DNA of 64,000 nucleotides from Neisseriaceae bacterium (GTDB lineage: Bacteria > Pseudomonadota > Gammaproteobacteria > Burkholderiales > UBA11063): NCBI GenBank assembly GCA_003963245.1, contig RXJX01000002.1:115989-179988 (forward strand), given 5' to 3'. The translations under genes and the position numbers were made by a program. The notes beneath the pieces were generated by a model. It did no database searches and had not been told where the DNA came from. It was given only the letters and a program-made list of their open reading frames with translations. Positions 44,374 to 53,194 of the stretch are shown piece by piece. Position 1 is the stretch's first letter; each line of letters starts with the position of its first letter.

Positions 44374-46251
44374 ATGATTTCACAACTATTAGATAAGAGC
44401 TATATTAACCGGATGTTTATATTTTGTGCGAGCGCTTTTCTCTTTGCCTGTAGTAGCGGCAGTTCAGCGTCTCAGTCTACGCAACCAGTTAGCGCGGTGG
44501 TTAAATCAATTTACCCAGCCAATAATGATACCGATATTGGGATCAGCACGCCAATTGTTGTAACCTTTAATACCAATATTTCTGAATCGCAGATATCCGC
44601 CAAATTGATTGACATTAATAATCAGCAGATATCGGGGGCGGTTGCTTTAAAAATTAGCGGCAATGGTTCAATTTATACTTTTACTCCAGATCATGGTCTG
44701 CTGACTAATACAACGTATAAATTTACTCTTCAGGATAGTACTACTTCAAACGTTAGTTCAGCTTCGATCAGTACTACATTTTCGACCCAGCACAATTACA
44801 AAATTTTCACTACATCGGGAGGCTACAAGGGGAATCTTCGAGGTAGCACTGCCAGTGCAGTAACCGGTGCAGATGGTATATGCAATGCTGATTCTGGAAA
44901 CCCAGATAAAAGTTACTACTACAAGGCAATGTTAACCGCCAGCAGTGAGCGCTATGCGTGCGTTGCCAATAATATCTGTGGCGGATTAAATAGTCAGGAT
45001 TGGGTATTGCAGCCGTATACAGGATATTACAATGTGAATGATCAACTGATAGAAAGTGCCAATGGGCAGTCAGTCTTTGTGTTTCCGCTTACGCTGCCTT
45101 TTGGGTTAAGTGGTTCAGATAATGTTTGGACAGGGCTAACCGATAGCTGGGGTAGTAGTGGTGATGGTGATTCATGTAAAGCATGGACATCAGGTAGCAG
45201 CGATAATAAAGGAAAATGTGGTCGCTCGGGACAAACTGGTTCTGGTGCCATTTCAAATGATCAACAAGACTGTAATGGTACCCGTAAATTATATTGTGTA
45301 ATGCAGCCAACGTCCGTTTTAGTTAATCCGATCAAAGGATCGACCACCACCAACTACGCAACTACTATTTCGGTAAGATTTAATATGGTTGGCGGAGTAA
45401 ATAGTGCGACCGTAAATACGACTACATTTAGTGTAATTGAGAGCTCACCCTATCAAGATGGCGTGGCTATAGCTGGTACAATTAGTTCCAATGGCGAAGT
45501 TTTCACTTTTACACCAAGCACCGCATTAAAGGCCGGTAAGACTTACAACGTTAGTTTAAGTTCCGGAATAACCAGTAATAATGGCGTAGCAATAAGTCCT
45601 ACCGTCTTTACCTTTTTTACTCCAGGTGAGACAAAATTGATTTTTGTAACTCAGGATAGTTGGTGGGGTGACTTGCAAGAGGTTGCTAAAAAAGCTGGTT
45701 TGAATGCGACTTCAGGAATTACTGGTGCTGACTCACTTTGTGGTGCCGATCCGCAATGTCCTGCCGGCAAAGTTTGTAAGGCAATTATTTCTGATAATGA
45801 TACCCGTGTTGCTTGTGTATTGAGTGAGTCGGGTGTTCCATTGTGTGGTAGTGGCTATGCCAAAGACTGGGTATTAACCGCAGATACCGATTATGTTAAT
45901 ACTTCAGGAGTGTTTTTGGGTACGACTAATGATGCTGGAATTTTTAACTTCGCAATGGGGTTTCAGTTTACAACGCCGTTAAGTAGCTCAGGTAAGCAAT
46001 GGACTGGATTAACCGCCGGCTGGACTTCGGATAACAAAGGGACTTGTGAAAAATGGACTAAAGGCGATAGTGGTGTTAATCAGCTTGGTGGATTGCTTGG
46101 TTATCCGGATACTGTTGATTATCGAAGCATCGGCTCAAATAATGCTGGTGGCTGTTCACAATATAATTCGCAGGATGATTTTGGTAAATACTGTTACACC
46201 GATAAAATTGATGGTTGCAGTAAGAGAAGCTTGTATTGTGCTACGCAATAA
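44374..46251 (+). CDS. Lipoprotein with two Ig-like (Big_5) and two DUF1554-type domains, copy 2
   Basis: The 625-residue paralog of the preceding gene has lipobox LFAC (Cys26) and the same domain order: Big_5-like (YPANNDTDIGISTPIVVTF), DUF1554-type (GADGICNADSGNPDKSYYYK ... RKLYCVMQ), Ig-like, and DUF1554-type (GADSLCGADPQCPAGKVCKA ... SLYCATQ). Identity to copy 1 is high in the DUF1554 parts (KAWTSGSSDNKGKCGRSGQ) and low in the Ig-like parts, so the two have diverged unevenly. GGGAG before ATG 44374 is a good ribosome site. It is followed by a shared bidirectional terminator. Function unknown; a cell-surface role is inferred. Confidence 0.82.
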   Translation: MISQLLDKSYINRMFIFCASAFLFACSSGSSASQSTQPVSAVVKSIYPANNDTDIGISTPIVVTFNTNISESQISAKLIDINNQQISGAVALKISGNGSIYTFTPDHGLLTNTTYKFTLQDSTTSNVSSASISTTFSTQHNYKIFTTSGGYKGNLRGSTASAVTGADGICNADSGNPDKSYYYKAMLTASSERYACVANNICGGLNSQDWVLQPYTGYYNVNDQLIESANGQSVFVFPLTLPFGLSGSDNVWTGLTDSWGSSGDGDSCKAWTSGSSDNKGKCGRSGQTGSGAISNDQQDCNGTRKLYCVMQPTSVLVNPIKGSTTTNYATTISVRFNMVGGVNSATVNTTTFSVIESSPYQDGVAIAGTISSNGEVFTFTPSTALKAGKTYNVSLSSGITSNNGVAISPTVFTFFTPGETKLIFVTQDSWWGDLQEVAKKAGLNATSGITGADSLCGADPQCPAGKVCKAIISDNDTRVACVLSESGVPLCGSGYAKDWVLTADTDYVNTSGVFLGTTNDAGIFNFAMGFQFTTPLSSSGKQWTGLTAGWTSDNKGTCEKWTKGDSGVNQLGGLLGYPDTVDYRSIGSNNAGGCSQYNSQDDFGKYCYTDKIDGCSKRSLYCATQ

Positions 46252-46307
46252 TATTTAACAAAAGTACTTTGTTTATAGGCTAACTACTCTGAAAACATAG
46301 CTCATAA

Positions 46308-46346
46308 AAAGAAACAACGCAGATACATCATGCGTTGTTTCTTTAT
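46308..46346. terminator. Bidirectional terminator
   Basis: AAAGAAACAACGCA and TGCGTTGTTTCTTT are 14-bp perfect arms around a 9-base loop, with A- and T-rich flanks on both sides. It separates the convergent DUF1554 lipoprotein and the next lipoprotein gene. Confidence 0.88.
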
Positions 46347-46361
46347 TAGCAAAAAACTAGA

Positions 46362-47705
46362 TTAGAAACTTAATGAATAAATTGCCGAAGCGCTACCATT
46401 TGCAGTATATGCATAAACATTTCCATTGTATCCAGCAGAGAAATTATAAATTTGTGAACCAGTAAGAGGATTAGGAATCGCCACACTTAACCAAGCATTA
46501 GAACCACTTGGTAATACATAGACCTGATTATTGAACGTTCCTACGTAAATGTTATTGCTATAATCAACATACACTACTGATACATTGGAAGGAGCATTGG
46601 AATACTTGGTACTGTCCGTAAGATTAGCAAAGCCATAAGCTCCGCTGGCACTACTGGTTAGAGTAGCTGAGTAAACAGCACTATTGCCTTGAGTCCAGGC
46701 AATAATTGTATTGGTGTTACTACTGCCTTGTGGAGTTGCGGCAATTGCATTAACCGCTCCCAAGCTATTATACCCACCCGTAACTTGATATGAATTTGCT
46801 GTTATTGGTGATGATTCAAAAGTATAGCTCGCACCAGCTGCTTTAACTATTGCCGTCAAATTAACAATAGAAGCAGCGGTAAATGCATTAGCTTCAGCAT
46901 TTGCGGGAATTATACCTACACACACGTCACCGGAATTAGTCCCAGCAAGGAATAATGGATTACTCTGGAAGCTGGAGGCGGCAACGGCTGAGATTGTGGT
47001 TGCACCCTGATTAACAACACGACCACTACCGCTTGCAACACAGGATGCCAGCGAAACATATGATTCAGACTTAACAGGAGTACCGATACCTGAATTATTT
47101 GAAAGCATATTATATCCAATCGATTCTGCATCAACCACATCAGGCTGTCCATAACCAACAAACATAAACTGAGTATTACCACTATTACTAGTAACCAATC
47201 TTGCCCCGGTAGGCGCATTGCTACCAGCACAGCCATTGGCGCCAGCTTGCGGATTGCCAAAGCAGATGGTACGATTAACATTAGTTAGTGTCGCTGATTC
47301 CCACGTTGCTGTATTACTAGTAGCGCTTAAAGGTAAAGTTAAATTAGCTGTGAAATAAACAGCAACATCACTAGGTGCTGGCGCTGGACCAAATAAGACA
47401 TTAGCTGAAGTAAGCCATGCACCAATAATACTTGTACCAGTAGTCATGCCTAAATCTGCAGTTAAAGGAGCAGATACCGAACCTGTCGCATTTCCAAGTA
47501 AGTATAATGGATTTCCTGTTGTAGTATTAACAAACACAGAACCAGTCCCCATGCCCGCACCTAAATTTTGTGCTGGTGCTGAGCCAGTAGGTGCAGTAAC
47601 AGAAGTTATCATCAAGGCAGCAGGTGAACTGCTACTACCTGAACTACATGCGATTACGGCTGCAGTCAGAGTTGTAGTAGTAATTAATTTTATAATATTT
47701 TTCAT
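46362..47705 (-). CDS. Lipoprotein, Ser/Thr/Ala-rich, unknown function
   Basis: From ATG 47705, with GGAG seven bases upstream, the product has 447 residues. The signal peptide ends at lipobox VIAC (Cys20) and is followed by SSGSSSSP. The rest is low in charge and rich in Ser, Thr, Ala, Gly and Asn, with propeller-like strands near the C-terminus (SNNIYVGTFNNQVYVLPSG, YNGNVYAYTANGSASAIY). A few Cys (RTICFGNPQAGANGCAGS, SLASCVASG, GDVCVGI) may form disulfides. I do not recognise the family. It lies among other surface lipoproteins and is divergent from a propeller protein. Confidence 0.72.
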   Translation of the reverse strand: MKNIIKLITTTTLTAAVIACSSGSSSSPAALMITSVTAPTGSAPAQNLGAGMGTGSVFVNTTTGNPLYLLGNATGSVSAPLTADLGMTTGTSIIGAWLTSANVLFGPAPAPSDVAVYFTANLTLPLSATSNTATWESATLTNVNRTICFGNPQAGANGCAGSNAPTGARLVTSNSGNTQFMFVGYGQPDVVDAESIGYNMLSNNSGIGTPVKSESYVSLASCVASGSGRVVNQGATTISAVAASSFQSNPLFLAGTNSGDVCVGIIPANAEANAFTAASIVNLTAIVKAAGASYTFESSPITANSYQVTGGYNSLGAVNAIAATPQGSSNTNTIIAWTQGNSAVYSATLTSSASGAYGFANLTDSTKYSNAPSNVSVVYVDYSNNIYVGTFNNQVYVLPSGSNAWLSVAIPNPLTGSQIYNFSAGYNGNVYAYTANGSASAIYSLSF

Positions 47706-47750
47706 GGCAGACTCCATTTTCTTGGTTAATTTCTCATATAAATACCTGAG

Positions 47751-47873
47751 CTCCCATTTTTTATACTTAAATACTTACATATGGTCAAAAAATGCTAACT
47801 CAGTCAGATCATCATGATATCAAATTAGCTTTATCTATGGTTTCCCATTTTTGAAAATCTGATTCCCATTTTT
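47751..47873. repeat. Three direct repeats of (T/C)TCCCATTTTT between divergent secreted-protein genes
   Basis: Copies lie at 47751-47761 (CTCCCATTTTT), 47842-47852 (TTCCCATTTTT) and 47863-47873 (TTCCCATTTTT). The last two are 21 bases apart, about two helical turns. They lie in the region shared by the lipoprotein (minus) and propeller-protein (plus) promoters. A regulatory role is a guess from spacing and position. Confidence 0.35.
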
Positions 47874-48013
47874 GCATTGAGTTTTTGACACCGAGACTAT
47901 GTGCTAATTTACTCAACAACATATAATTTAGTCAAGATATGAATTTAATATTCGATCAAACTTAATACGTTACAATATAGTGTTAAAACTATTTACAATT
48001 GGAAACTGTATTA

Positions 48014-49066
48014 ATGAAAAAGTTATTAATTTCTATCGGATTAGTTGTAGTGCTTTCTGGAGCATACTATTTGATTAGTTCTCCGGATAGCTCAACTGGT
48101 ACACAGCAGGAAAATAAACCTAGTGCAAGCTCAAATATGTTTGATATGCAAGATGGAACGACACCTGTAAATAAAGGCAAACAAAATACTTCGTCAGCAG
48201 CTGTGAATAACACATCATCCATCGCTGGTTATGCCTACATCTCTAATTCAGACAGTACAACTGTATCGCAATGTCAAATTTTGCGAAATAGCGGAGCTTT
48301 AGGAAACTGCGCTACCACTGGCAGTGGCTTTGTAGCCCCCAATGGAATAAATTTAATTCCCTCTCAAAATATTGCTTATGTCGCTAATGGCGGCTCAAAT
48401 AGTATTTCATTATGTGCGATTAATACTCAGACAGGTGCTTTTGAAAATTGTCAGTTAACTGGCTCTGGGTTTAGTAACCCGTCAGGAATTATTCTTGATC
48501 AACAAACTTCCTTTGCTTATATTACCAATCAAAACAGCAATTCGGTCAGCCGCTGTAGTGTTAGCTCCAATGATGGAACGCTAAGTGATTGTCAACAAAT
48601 ACTTGATGATTTAAGTGCGCCAACAGATATTAATTTTGGCAGTAATTCAGTTGTCTATATTTCAAATAGCAATAGTGATTCAATTACCATTTGTGCTTTG
48701 CATCACAAAACAGGTACGTTTGCCAATTGCCAAACTACAGGTAATTCCTTGGCTTCGCCACAGTCCGTTACGGCTGATGCTAGCGGGCAATTTGCTTATA
48801 TTACAAATCAGGTAGCAAATAGTGTCAGTTTGTGCACAATCAGCACTAGCGATGGGCTCTTTGAAAACTGCACTCCGACTGGCAATGGATTTAATGCTCC
48901 ATCAGATTTTAGTTTTAGTGCCAGTCATAAATTTGCTTTTATTAGCAATGCGAACAGCGTTTCAGTTTGTCAAGTAAATCAACAAAATGGGACGTTATCA
49001 AACTGTAATAACTATAATGGAAACTTTAATCACTCAACCGGAATCAGAGTTAATGCCAATATCTAA
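48014..49066 (+). CDS. Secreted or membrane-anchored beta-propeller protein (YVTN/lactonase-like)
   Basis: From ATG 48014 (GGAAAC upstream; the TTG at 47999 is less likely) the product has 350 residues. An N-terminal signal or anchor (MKKLLISIGLVVVLSGAYYL) is followed by a Ser/Asn-rich linker and about six repeats of roughly 42 residues. Each repeat has AYI(S/T)N, SVS.C.I or similar, and (F/L)xNC(Q/T)xTG.G...P.G. Each blade carries Cys pairs that probably bond. The pattern resembles YVTN-type or lactonase-like propellers. No catalytic residues are evident; a binding or surface role is inferred. Confidence 0.75.
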   Translation: MKKLLISIGLVVVLSGAYYLISSPDSSTGTQQENKPSASSNMFDMQDGTTPVNKGKQNTSSAAVNNTSSIAGYAYISNSDSTTVSQCQILRNSGALGNCATTGSGFVAPNGINLIPSQNIAYVANGGSNSISLCAINTQTGAFENCQLTGSGFSNPSGIILDQQTSFAYITNQNSNSVSRCSVSSNDGTLSDCQQILDDLSAPTDINFGSNSVVYISNSNSDSITICALHHKTGTFANCQTTGNSLASPQSVTADASGQFAYITNQVANSVSLCTISTSDGLFENCTPTGNGFNAPSDFSFSASHKFAFISNANSVSVCQVNQQNGTLSNCNNYNGNFNHSTGIRVNANI

Positions 49067-49080
49067 TTTTTCAAAGATAA

Positions 49081-49494
49081 TCATTCGCTTATACAAGTCA
49101 ACCCAGCATTTGAAGGAGCCGCATCATATAATATCACGCCGCGATAACCGACATCGCAAAACTGATTTAAATCTGCAACAATAGTTTCATCCTGTTTACT
49201 CAGCGTACCAGACAGATGAAAAGAGCCACTTGCAATACTCCGAAGGTATCGCCTATATTTTTGGTAATTGTAATGACACCACCCTGACTAATTAACAGAG
49301 TATCAGCATCAGATGAATTTAATTTTGAATTCTCTAGATCAATTTGAGTATTATTAGCAAGAAAAATCCCTCGCATTTGATAATATTTTACTACGGTAAT
49401 TTTTGCGCGATTAGCATTGTTAAGAGCTTGGATAACTTCCGATTTGTTTACGTAATCTTGGTAGCGTGAAACAGCAGTCGATAATAAACTCTTT
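49081..49494 (-). pseudogene. Type IV pilin-like pseudogene (5'-truncated, frameshifted)
   Basis: On the minus strand a frame begins LSTAVSRYQDYVNKSEVIQA, matching the region just after the hydrophobic N-terminus of type IVa pilins (AAIAIPAYQDYVARSQV). It continues to AKITVVKYYQMRGIFLANNT and GGVITITKNIGDTFG, then shifts frame near 49222 and resumes as SGSFHLSGTLSKQDETIVAD and LNQFCDVGYRG, and ends GLTCISE before TGA at 49081. The prepilin peptide and transmembrane helix are missing; only stop-interrupted sequence lies upstream. The 5' break lies some 20-30 bases from the 3' end of ssrA. Confidence 0.75.
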
Positions 49495-49509
49495 AATCAA
49501 TGAGTTATG

Positions 49510-49891
49510 TGGTGGAGATGGGGGGAATTGAACCCCCGTCCGAAAGTCCTCTATAACGAGTCCTACATACTTAGTCAGGTCTTTTGAGTTTCGCTCACAA
49601 AACGCCGGCCTAACAGGCTTAATCTGAGCTAATCGCTATTAGTTTCGATCGGGACAAGCGGTCAGTCCTTCTCAAAGTCTATTTCCTTTGACGCTAAAAC
49701 TTATACCAATAGACAAGTTAAGTTTAGCGCTAGCAGAACTAAGCTGCTAAAGCAAAAGTTTCGTCGTTAGACGCAACTTCTACGTTGTTAAATGTGTTTG
49801 CATTTAAGTTTTTTACAGTGTTTAACGTGTTCTGCGATCACGGTATGCGCTCTAATTACTTCGCTACCCCCGTCGAAGCCAGGTCATCCCC
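49510..49891 (-). ncRNA. ssrA: Transfer-messenger RNA (tmRNA)
   Basis: The minus strand begins GGGGATGACCTGGCTTCGAC and ends with the acceptor arm GGGTTCAATTCCCCCCATCT followed by CCACCA, a T-loop and encoded CCA, giving 382 nt. The tag reading frame GCG TCT AAC GAC GAA ACT TTT GCT TTA GCA GCT TAG encodes (A)SNDETFALAA, similar to the ANDETYALAA tag of Neisseria. Together with SmpB it rescues stalled ribosomes and tags the product for proteolysis. The tag supports a betaproteobacterial, Neisseriales-like origin. The 5' end may be formed by RNase P. Confidence 0.96.
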
Positions 49892-49922
49892 ATAGATTGG
49901 TAGAACATTATTGTACTATATT

Positions 49923-50333
49923 TTATGACTCATTCGCACAAATTAATAGCTCCTTATACCCAGTTGCTACATCAAAAACACGCTTAAATTGATAATCCAG
50001 CAACTCCATGAGAACTATTTCCGCTGTGGTATGGATAATATTACCATCCATCAGGTGCCCTCCCCAAACTACGCCACTATCATCTGCAGCACTCAGATGC
50101 AAATGCGCTCCATCGAGAGATAACGTACCAACTAAAGAAACAATTTCAAATAAGCTACTTTGCTGCAAAAATTTAGTCGCGCTTGCCAAACGTAAATGTA
50201 ATTTGGATAAACTACCAACACAGCTAACAATTGTAGCTGCAGAAATTTGTTGGCATATACAATATTCTGTAAGCGCAGATTTGAGATCGTCACCCGGAGA
50301 AAGTTTGAGCAGATGAATAGCTGAATTACTCAC
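49923..50333 (-). CDS. DUF296 / PPC-domain protein
   Basis: From GTG 50333 the product has 136 residues and consists of one PPC (DUF296) domain: LKLSPGDDLKSAL, then ATIVSCVGSLSKLHLRLA, EIVSLVGTLSLDGAHLHLS, and GVVWGGHLMDGNIIHTTAEI. The His residues in HLHLS and GGHL are typical metal-binding positions of bacterial members, which form trimers; function is unknown. The start overlaps the nth stop (GTGAGTAA), so I reject a longer upstream frame that reads through nth. dnaB, nth and this gene are tightly linked and probably one transcript. Confidence 0.8.
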   Translation of the reverse strand: MSNSAIHLLKLSPGDDLKSALTEYCICQQISAATIVSCVGSLSKLHLRLASATKFLQQSSLFEIVSLVGTLSLDGAHLHLSAADDSGVVWGGHLMDGNIIHTTAEIVLMELLDYQFKRVFDVATGYKELLICANES

Positions 50334-50988
50334 GAGCACCACTATGAAAATAGTCACAATATTGCGTAATACTGCACCGCTCACATTCAGGCTTGCGAGC
50401 CTTACAGATATAGCGACCATGCAAAATCAACCAGTGATGCGCATCTAGCATAAACTCATCGGGAATAACCGCAAGTAAACCACGTTCTACCGCCAAAACA
50501 TCTTTACCCTTAGCGACTCCCAAACGATTTGCCAAGCGAAAAATATGAGTATCCACTGCCATCGTTGGTTGGTGAAATAAAGTATTTAAAACGACATTTG
50601 CAGTTTTGCGCCCTACTCCTGGCAACTCTTCCAGCTCTTCACGTGTAGATGGAACTTCGCCATTGTATTTGTCTAACAGGATTTGCGCCATCGCAACTAC
50701 GTTTTTAGCTTTGGTTTGATATAATCCAATAGTTTTAATATAAGGAATCAAACCATCTACGCCAAGCGCAGCAATCGCAGCAGCACTTGATGCTACAGGA
50801 AATAGTTTAGCTGTTGCTTTATTAACACCAACATCAGTAGCCTGTGCAGATAGAATTACTGCTGTCAATAATTCAAACCCGTTACTATAATTAAGCTCGG
50901 TTGTCGGATGAGGATTACTTTCACGAAGTATTGTAAAAATTTGTCGCGCTTGTTCTTGGCGTTTTTTTAATTGTACTTTACTAACCAT
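50326..50988 (-). CDS. nth: Endonuclease III
   Basis: The 220-residue DNA glycosylase/AP lyase removes oxidised pyrimidines. The helix-hairpin-helix LPGVGRKTANVVLN with catalytic Lys lies near residues 113-126, VDTHIFRLANRLG with catalytic Asp near 136-148, and the [4Fe-4S] loop CKARKPECERCSITQYC near 193-209. Length matches the family (211). The start overlaps the dnaB stop by one base (TAATG), and the last codons overlap the DUF296 start, so all three are translationally linked. Confidence 0.96.
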   Translation of the reverse strand: MVSKVQLKKRQEQARQIFTILRESNPHPTTELNYSNGFELLTAVILSAQATDVGVNKATAKLFPVASSAAAIAALGVDGLIPYIKTIGLYQTKAKNVVAMAQILLDKYNGEVPSTREELEELPGVGRKTANVVLNTLFHQPTMAVDTHIFRLANRLGVAKGKDVLAVERGLLAVIPDEFMLDAHHWLILHGRYICKARKPECERCSITQYCDYFHSGARE

Positions 50989-52370
50989 TAATACTCATTT
51001 TCCCATTGATATGCCAGATTCTCAAAGCGCGTATACTGATTAAGGAAAGCTAATTTTATTGTACCAGTCGAACCACTACGATTTTTGGCAATATTTACTT
51101 CAGCAATACCCTTCTCTTTACTATCCTCACGATTATAATAGTCATCACGGTAAAGGAGCAAAATAATATCTGCATCTTGTTCCAACGCTCCAGACTCACG
51201 TAAATCAGAAATATTTGGACGTTTATCGGTTCGACTCTCTACATCACGATTAAGCTGTGAAAGTAAGATAATTGGTACATCAAGTTCAAGAGCCAAAGTT
51301 TTGAGTGAACGTGATATCTCGGCAATTTCCTGCGCACGATTTGAACCTGGACCACTATTAATTCCACTCATAATCTGCACATAATCAATCACAATCACAC
51401 CCAGCTTACCGACTCGATCCACCAAACGACGAGCACGGGCGCGTAAATCAATCACATTGATTCCAGAAGTTTCTGCAATGTGAATTGGCGCATTTTTAAG
51501 TTCATTCATGGCGATAAATATTTTATCCATCTCATCATGAGTCACATCACCACGTTTCATCAAACTTTGGTCAACTCGAGCACAAGAGCTCAACATCCGC
51601 TGAACTAATTGAACGCCCGGCATCTCTAAAGAAAATACGGCTACTGGCATTTTGTTTTTCAAAGCGATATTCTCAGCAATATTCAGTGCAAATGAGGTTT
51701 TACCCATTCCCGGACGTCCGGCAACAATAATTAATTCCCCACGTTGTAAACCCGATGTATAACTATCCAACTCTGTATAATGTGTCGCAACTCCAGTAAT
51801 ACCATCTTTATCCTCGCGTTGAGCCGCTTCCATCATCTTGGTAATTACTTCGTCCAATAAATCCTTAAATTGGGCAAATTGCTTATTACTTGCATTTAAA
51901 TCTTTAATATTAAAAATCTTTTGTTCGGATTCATCGAGTAACTGGTCAACATTGCGCCCTTGTGGTGCGTACGCGCTATCAGCAATAGTATTACTCGCAC
52001 TGATTAGCTCACGTAAAATAAAACGCTCACGGATAATTTCAGCATAGCTGGAAATATTCGTCGAGCTAGTTGTTGAATCAACCAGATTATGTAAATAATC
52101 CACTCCACCAATAAAACCCAATTGGTTGTTTTGTTTAAGTGATTCACCAACTGTAACCGCGTCGACATTTTTATTTTCTGAGCGTAATTTAACAATATGT
52201 TCGTAAATTACCTGATGCTCTTTACGATAAAAATGTTTGGGAAATAGTACACCTGCAACATAATCATAGGCATACTCTTCAAGCAGTATACCACCGATCA
52301 GAAACTGCTCTGCTTCAAGCGAGTACGGTGGCGTTTTAAGCATTGCTAAGCTGGTATCTTGATTCGACAT
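50988..52370 (-). CDS. dnaB: Replicative DNA helicase
   Basis: The 460-residue hexameric helicase unwinds DNA at the replication fork. The N-terminal primase-interacting domain starts with PPYSLEAEQFLIGGILLE (residues 13-30). The RecA-like domain has Walker A GRPGMGKTSFALN near 218-230, Walker B VIVIDYVQIMSG near 330, and the DnaB motif SRSLKTLALELDVPIILLSQ near 356-375. Length is close to E. coli DnaB (471). No intein is present. It begins the minus-strand group with nth and the DUF296 gene. Confidence 0.96.
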   Translation of the reverse strand: MSNQDTSLAMLKTPPYSLEAEQFLIGGILLEEYAYDYVAGVLFPKHFYRKEHQVIYEHIVKLRSENKNVDAVTVGESLKQNNQLGFIGGVDYLHNLVDSTTSSTNISSYAEIIRERFILRELISASNTIADSAYAPQGRNVDQLLDESEQKIFNIKDLNASNKQFAQFKDLLDEVITKMMEAAQREDKDGITGVATHYTELDSYTSGLQRGELIIVAGRPGMGKTSFALNIAENIALKNKMPVAVFSLEMPGVQLVQRMLSSCARVDQSLMKRGDVTHDEMDKIFIAMNELKNAPIHIAETSGINVIDLRARARRLVDRVGKLGVIVIDYVQIMSGINSGPGSNRAQEIAEISRSLKTLALELDVPIILLSQLNRDVESRTDKRPNISDLRESGALEQDADIILLLYRDDYYNREDSKEKGIAEVNIAKNRSGSTGTIKLAFLNQYTRFENLAYQWENEY

Positions 52371-52512
52371 TTATTATATTTCTTTAAGAATTGAATAAGC
52401 AGAGATTTTAACATGAATTGCCAAAACAAATATCAAGTGAGCGATCGCAAATGGCAGACTCTGGATAAATATGCTATAATTCGTCATCTGTAAATGTTAG
52501 CTTGTCGGTACA

Positions 52513-53109
52513 ATGGATAAAACTTATAATAAATTGATTGAAGCGGGAATCCAACTCTTTGGAGACTATGGATTTGACGCGGTATCAGTACGCGATATCG
52601 TAAGAGGTTCTGGAGCTAATTTGTCTGCAGTGTCATATCATTTTGGAGGCAAGTCAGAACTCTACAAAGCAGTTATTGAATTTTTAACTCAAGAAATGAA
52701 AGATCAGTTGACTGCTTTTGACCCTGAAACTTTTGTTACGCTTACATTGGATAAAATGGAAACTCGGCTAAGAGAAATAATCTTTGAATTTCATCAATTA
52801 TTTACCTCAGCAAATGGTATCAGTCGTCTAAATATATTTACTAGAGAAACAGCATCTCCCGATAAAAATTTATCCCATCAATATTTTCTGGATATGGTTG
52901 GCTGCGTACGCGAGTGTTTTACTAGAATATTGAGTGCATACTATCAAAAACGCAATGAACCTATTGATAAGGTTAATTTTGTCATTATTCTTTTAATAAG
53001 CATGCTAAAAAATACTTCACAAAACCACTGTATTGAATTAATACCTCAAGAAGAGCGTGATGACGTCTTAACGCGTTTGATTGACCTGATTATTTATAGT
53101 AAGCTTTAA
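52513..53109 (+). CDS. TetR-family regulator (CecR/YbiH-like)
   Basis: The 198-residue protein has a TetR N-terminal helix-turn-helix (VSVRDIVRGSGANLSAVSYHFGGKSELY, about residues 24-51) of the subtype with ANLSAVSYHFG, and a helical C-terminal domain resembling DUF1956, as in CecR. Such proteins often control efflux genes, and an RND pump lies 3.5 kb downstream, but a direct link is only a guess. It is divergent from dnaB and converges on the phasin gene across a hairpin. The ribosome site is weak. Confidence 0.82.
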   Translation: MDKTYNKLIEAGIQLFGDYGFDAVSVRDIVRGSGANLSAVSYHFGGKSELYKAVIEFLTQEMKDQLTAFDPETFVTLTLDKMETRLREIIFEFHQLFTSANGISRLNIFTRETASPDKNLSHQYFLDMVGCVRECFTRILSAYYQKRNEPIDKVNFVIILLISMLKNTSQNHCIELIPQEERDDVLTRLIDLIIYSKL

Positions 53110-53117
53110 AAGCATAA

Positions 53118-53139
53118 GCGACCAGTTAAAACTGATCGC
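53118..53139. terminator. Hairpin between convergent tetR-like and phasin genes
   Basis: GCGACCAGTT and AACTGATCGC pair over 10 positions with one mismatch around a short A loop, 9 bases after the tetR-like stop. Confidence 0.6.
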
Positions 53140-53194
53140 CAACTGAAGAAGTAAACTCTTTACCCTTTTCTCATAACAATACTAAGAATATAAA

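Noticed and set aside
47446..47817. A 123-codon plus-strand ORF over the start of a minus-strand lipoprotein
   Set aside because: It is antisense to a gene with a clear signal peptide, lipobox and ribosome site, and has low-complexity composition forced by the opposite frame.
48200..49066. The regularly spaced repeats of the propeller gene as a possible CRISPR or satellite array
   Set aside because: They are degenerate protein-level blades inside one intact reading frame, not identical DNA repeats with unique spacers. No CRISPR array was seen anywhere in the window.
50334..50420. Longer N-terminus for the DUF296 protein
   Set aside because: The extra residues come from the nth frame region; GTG 50333 overlapping the nth stop fits the domain start and avoids a long overlap.
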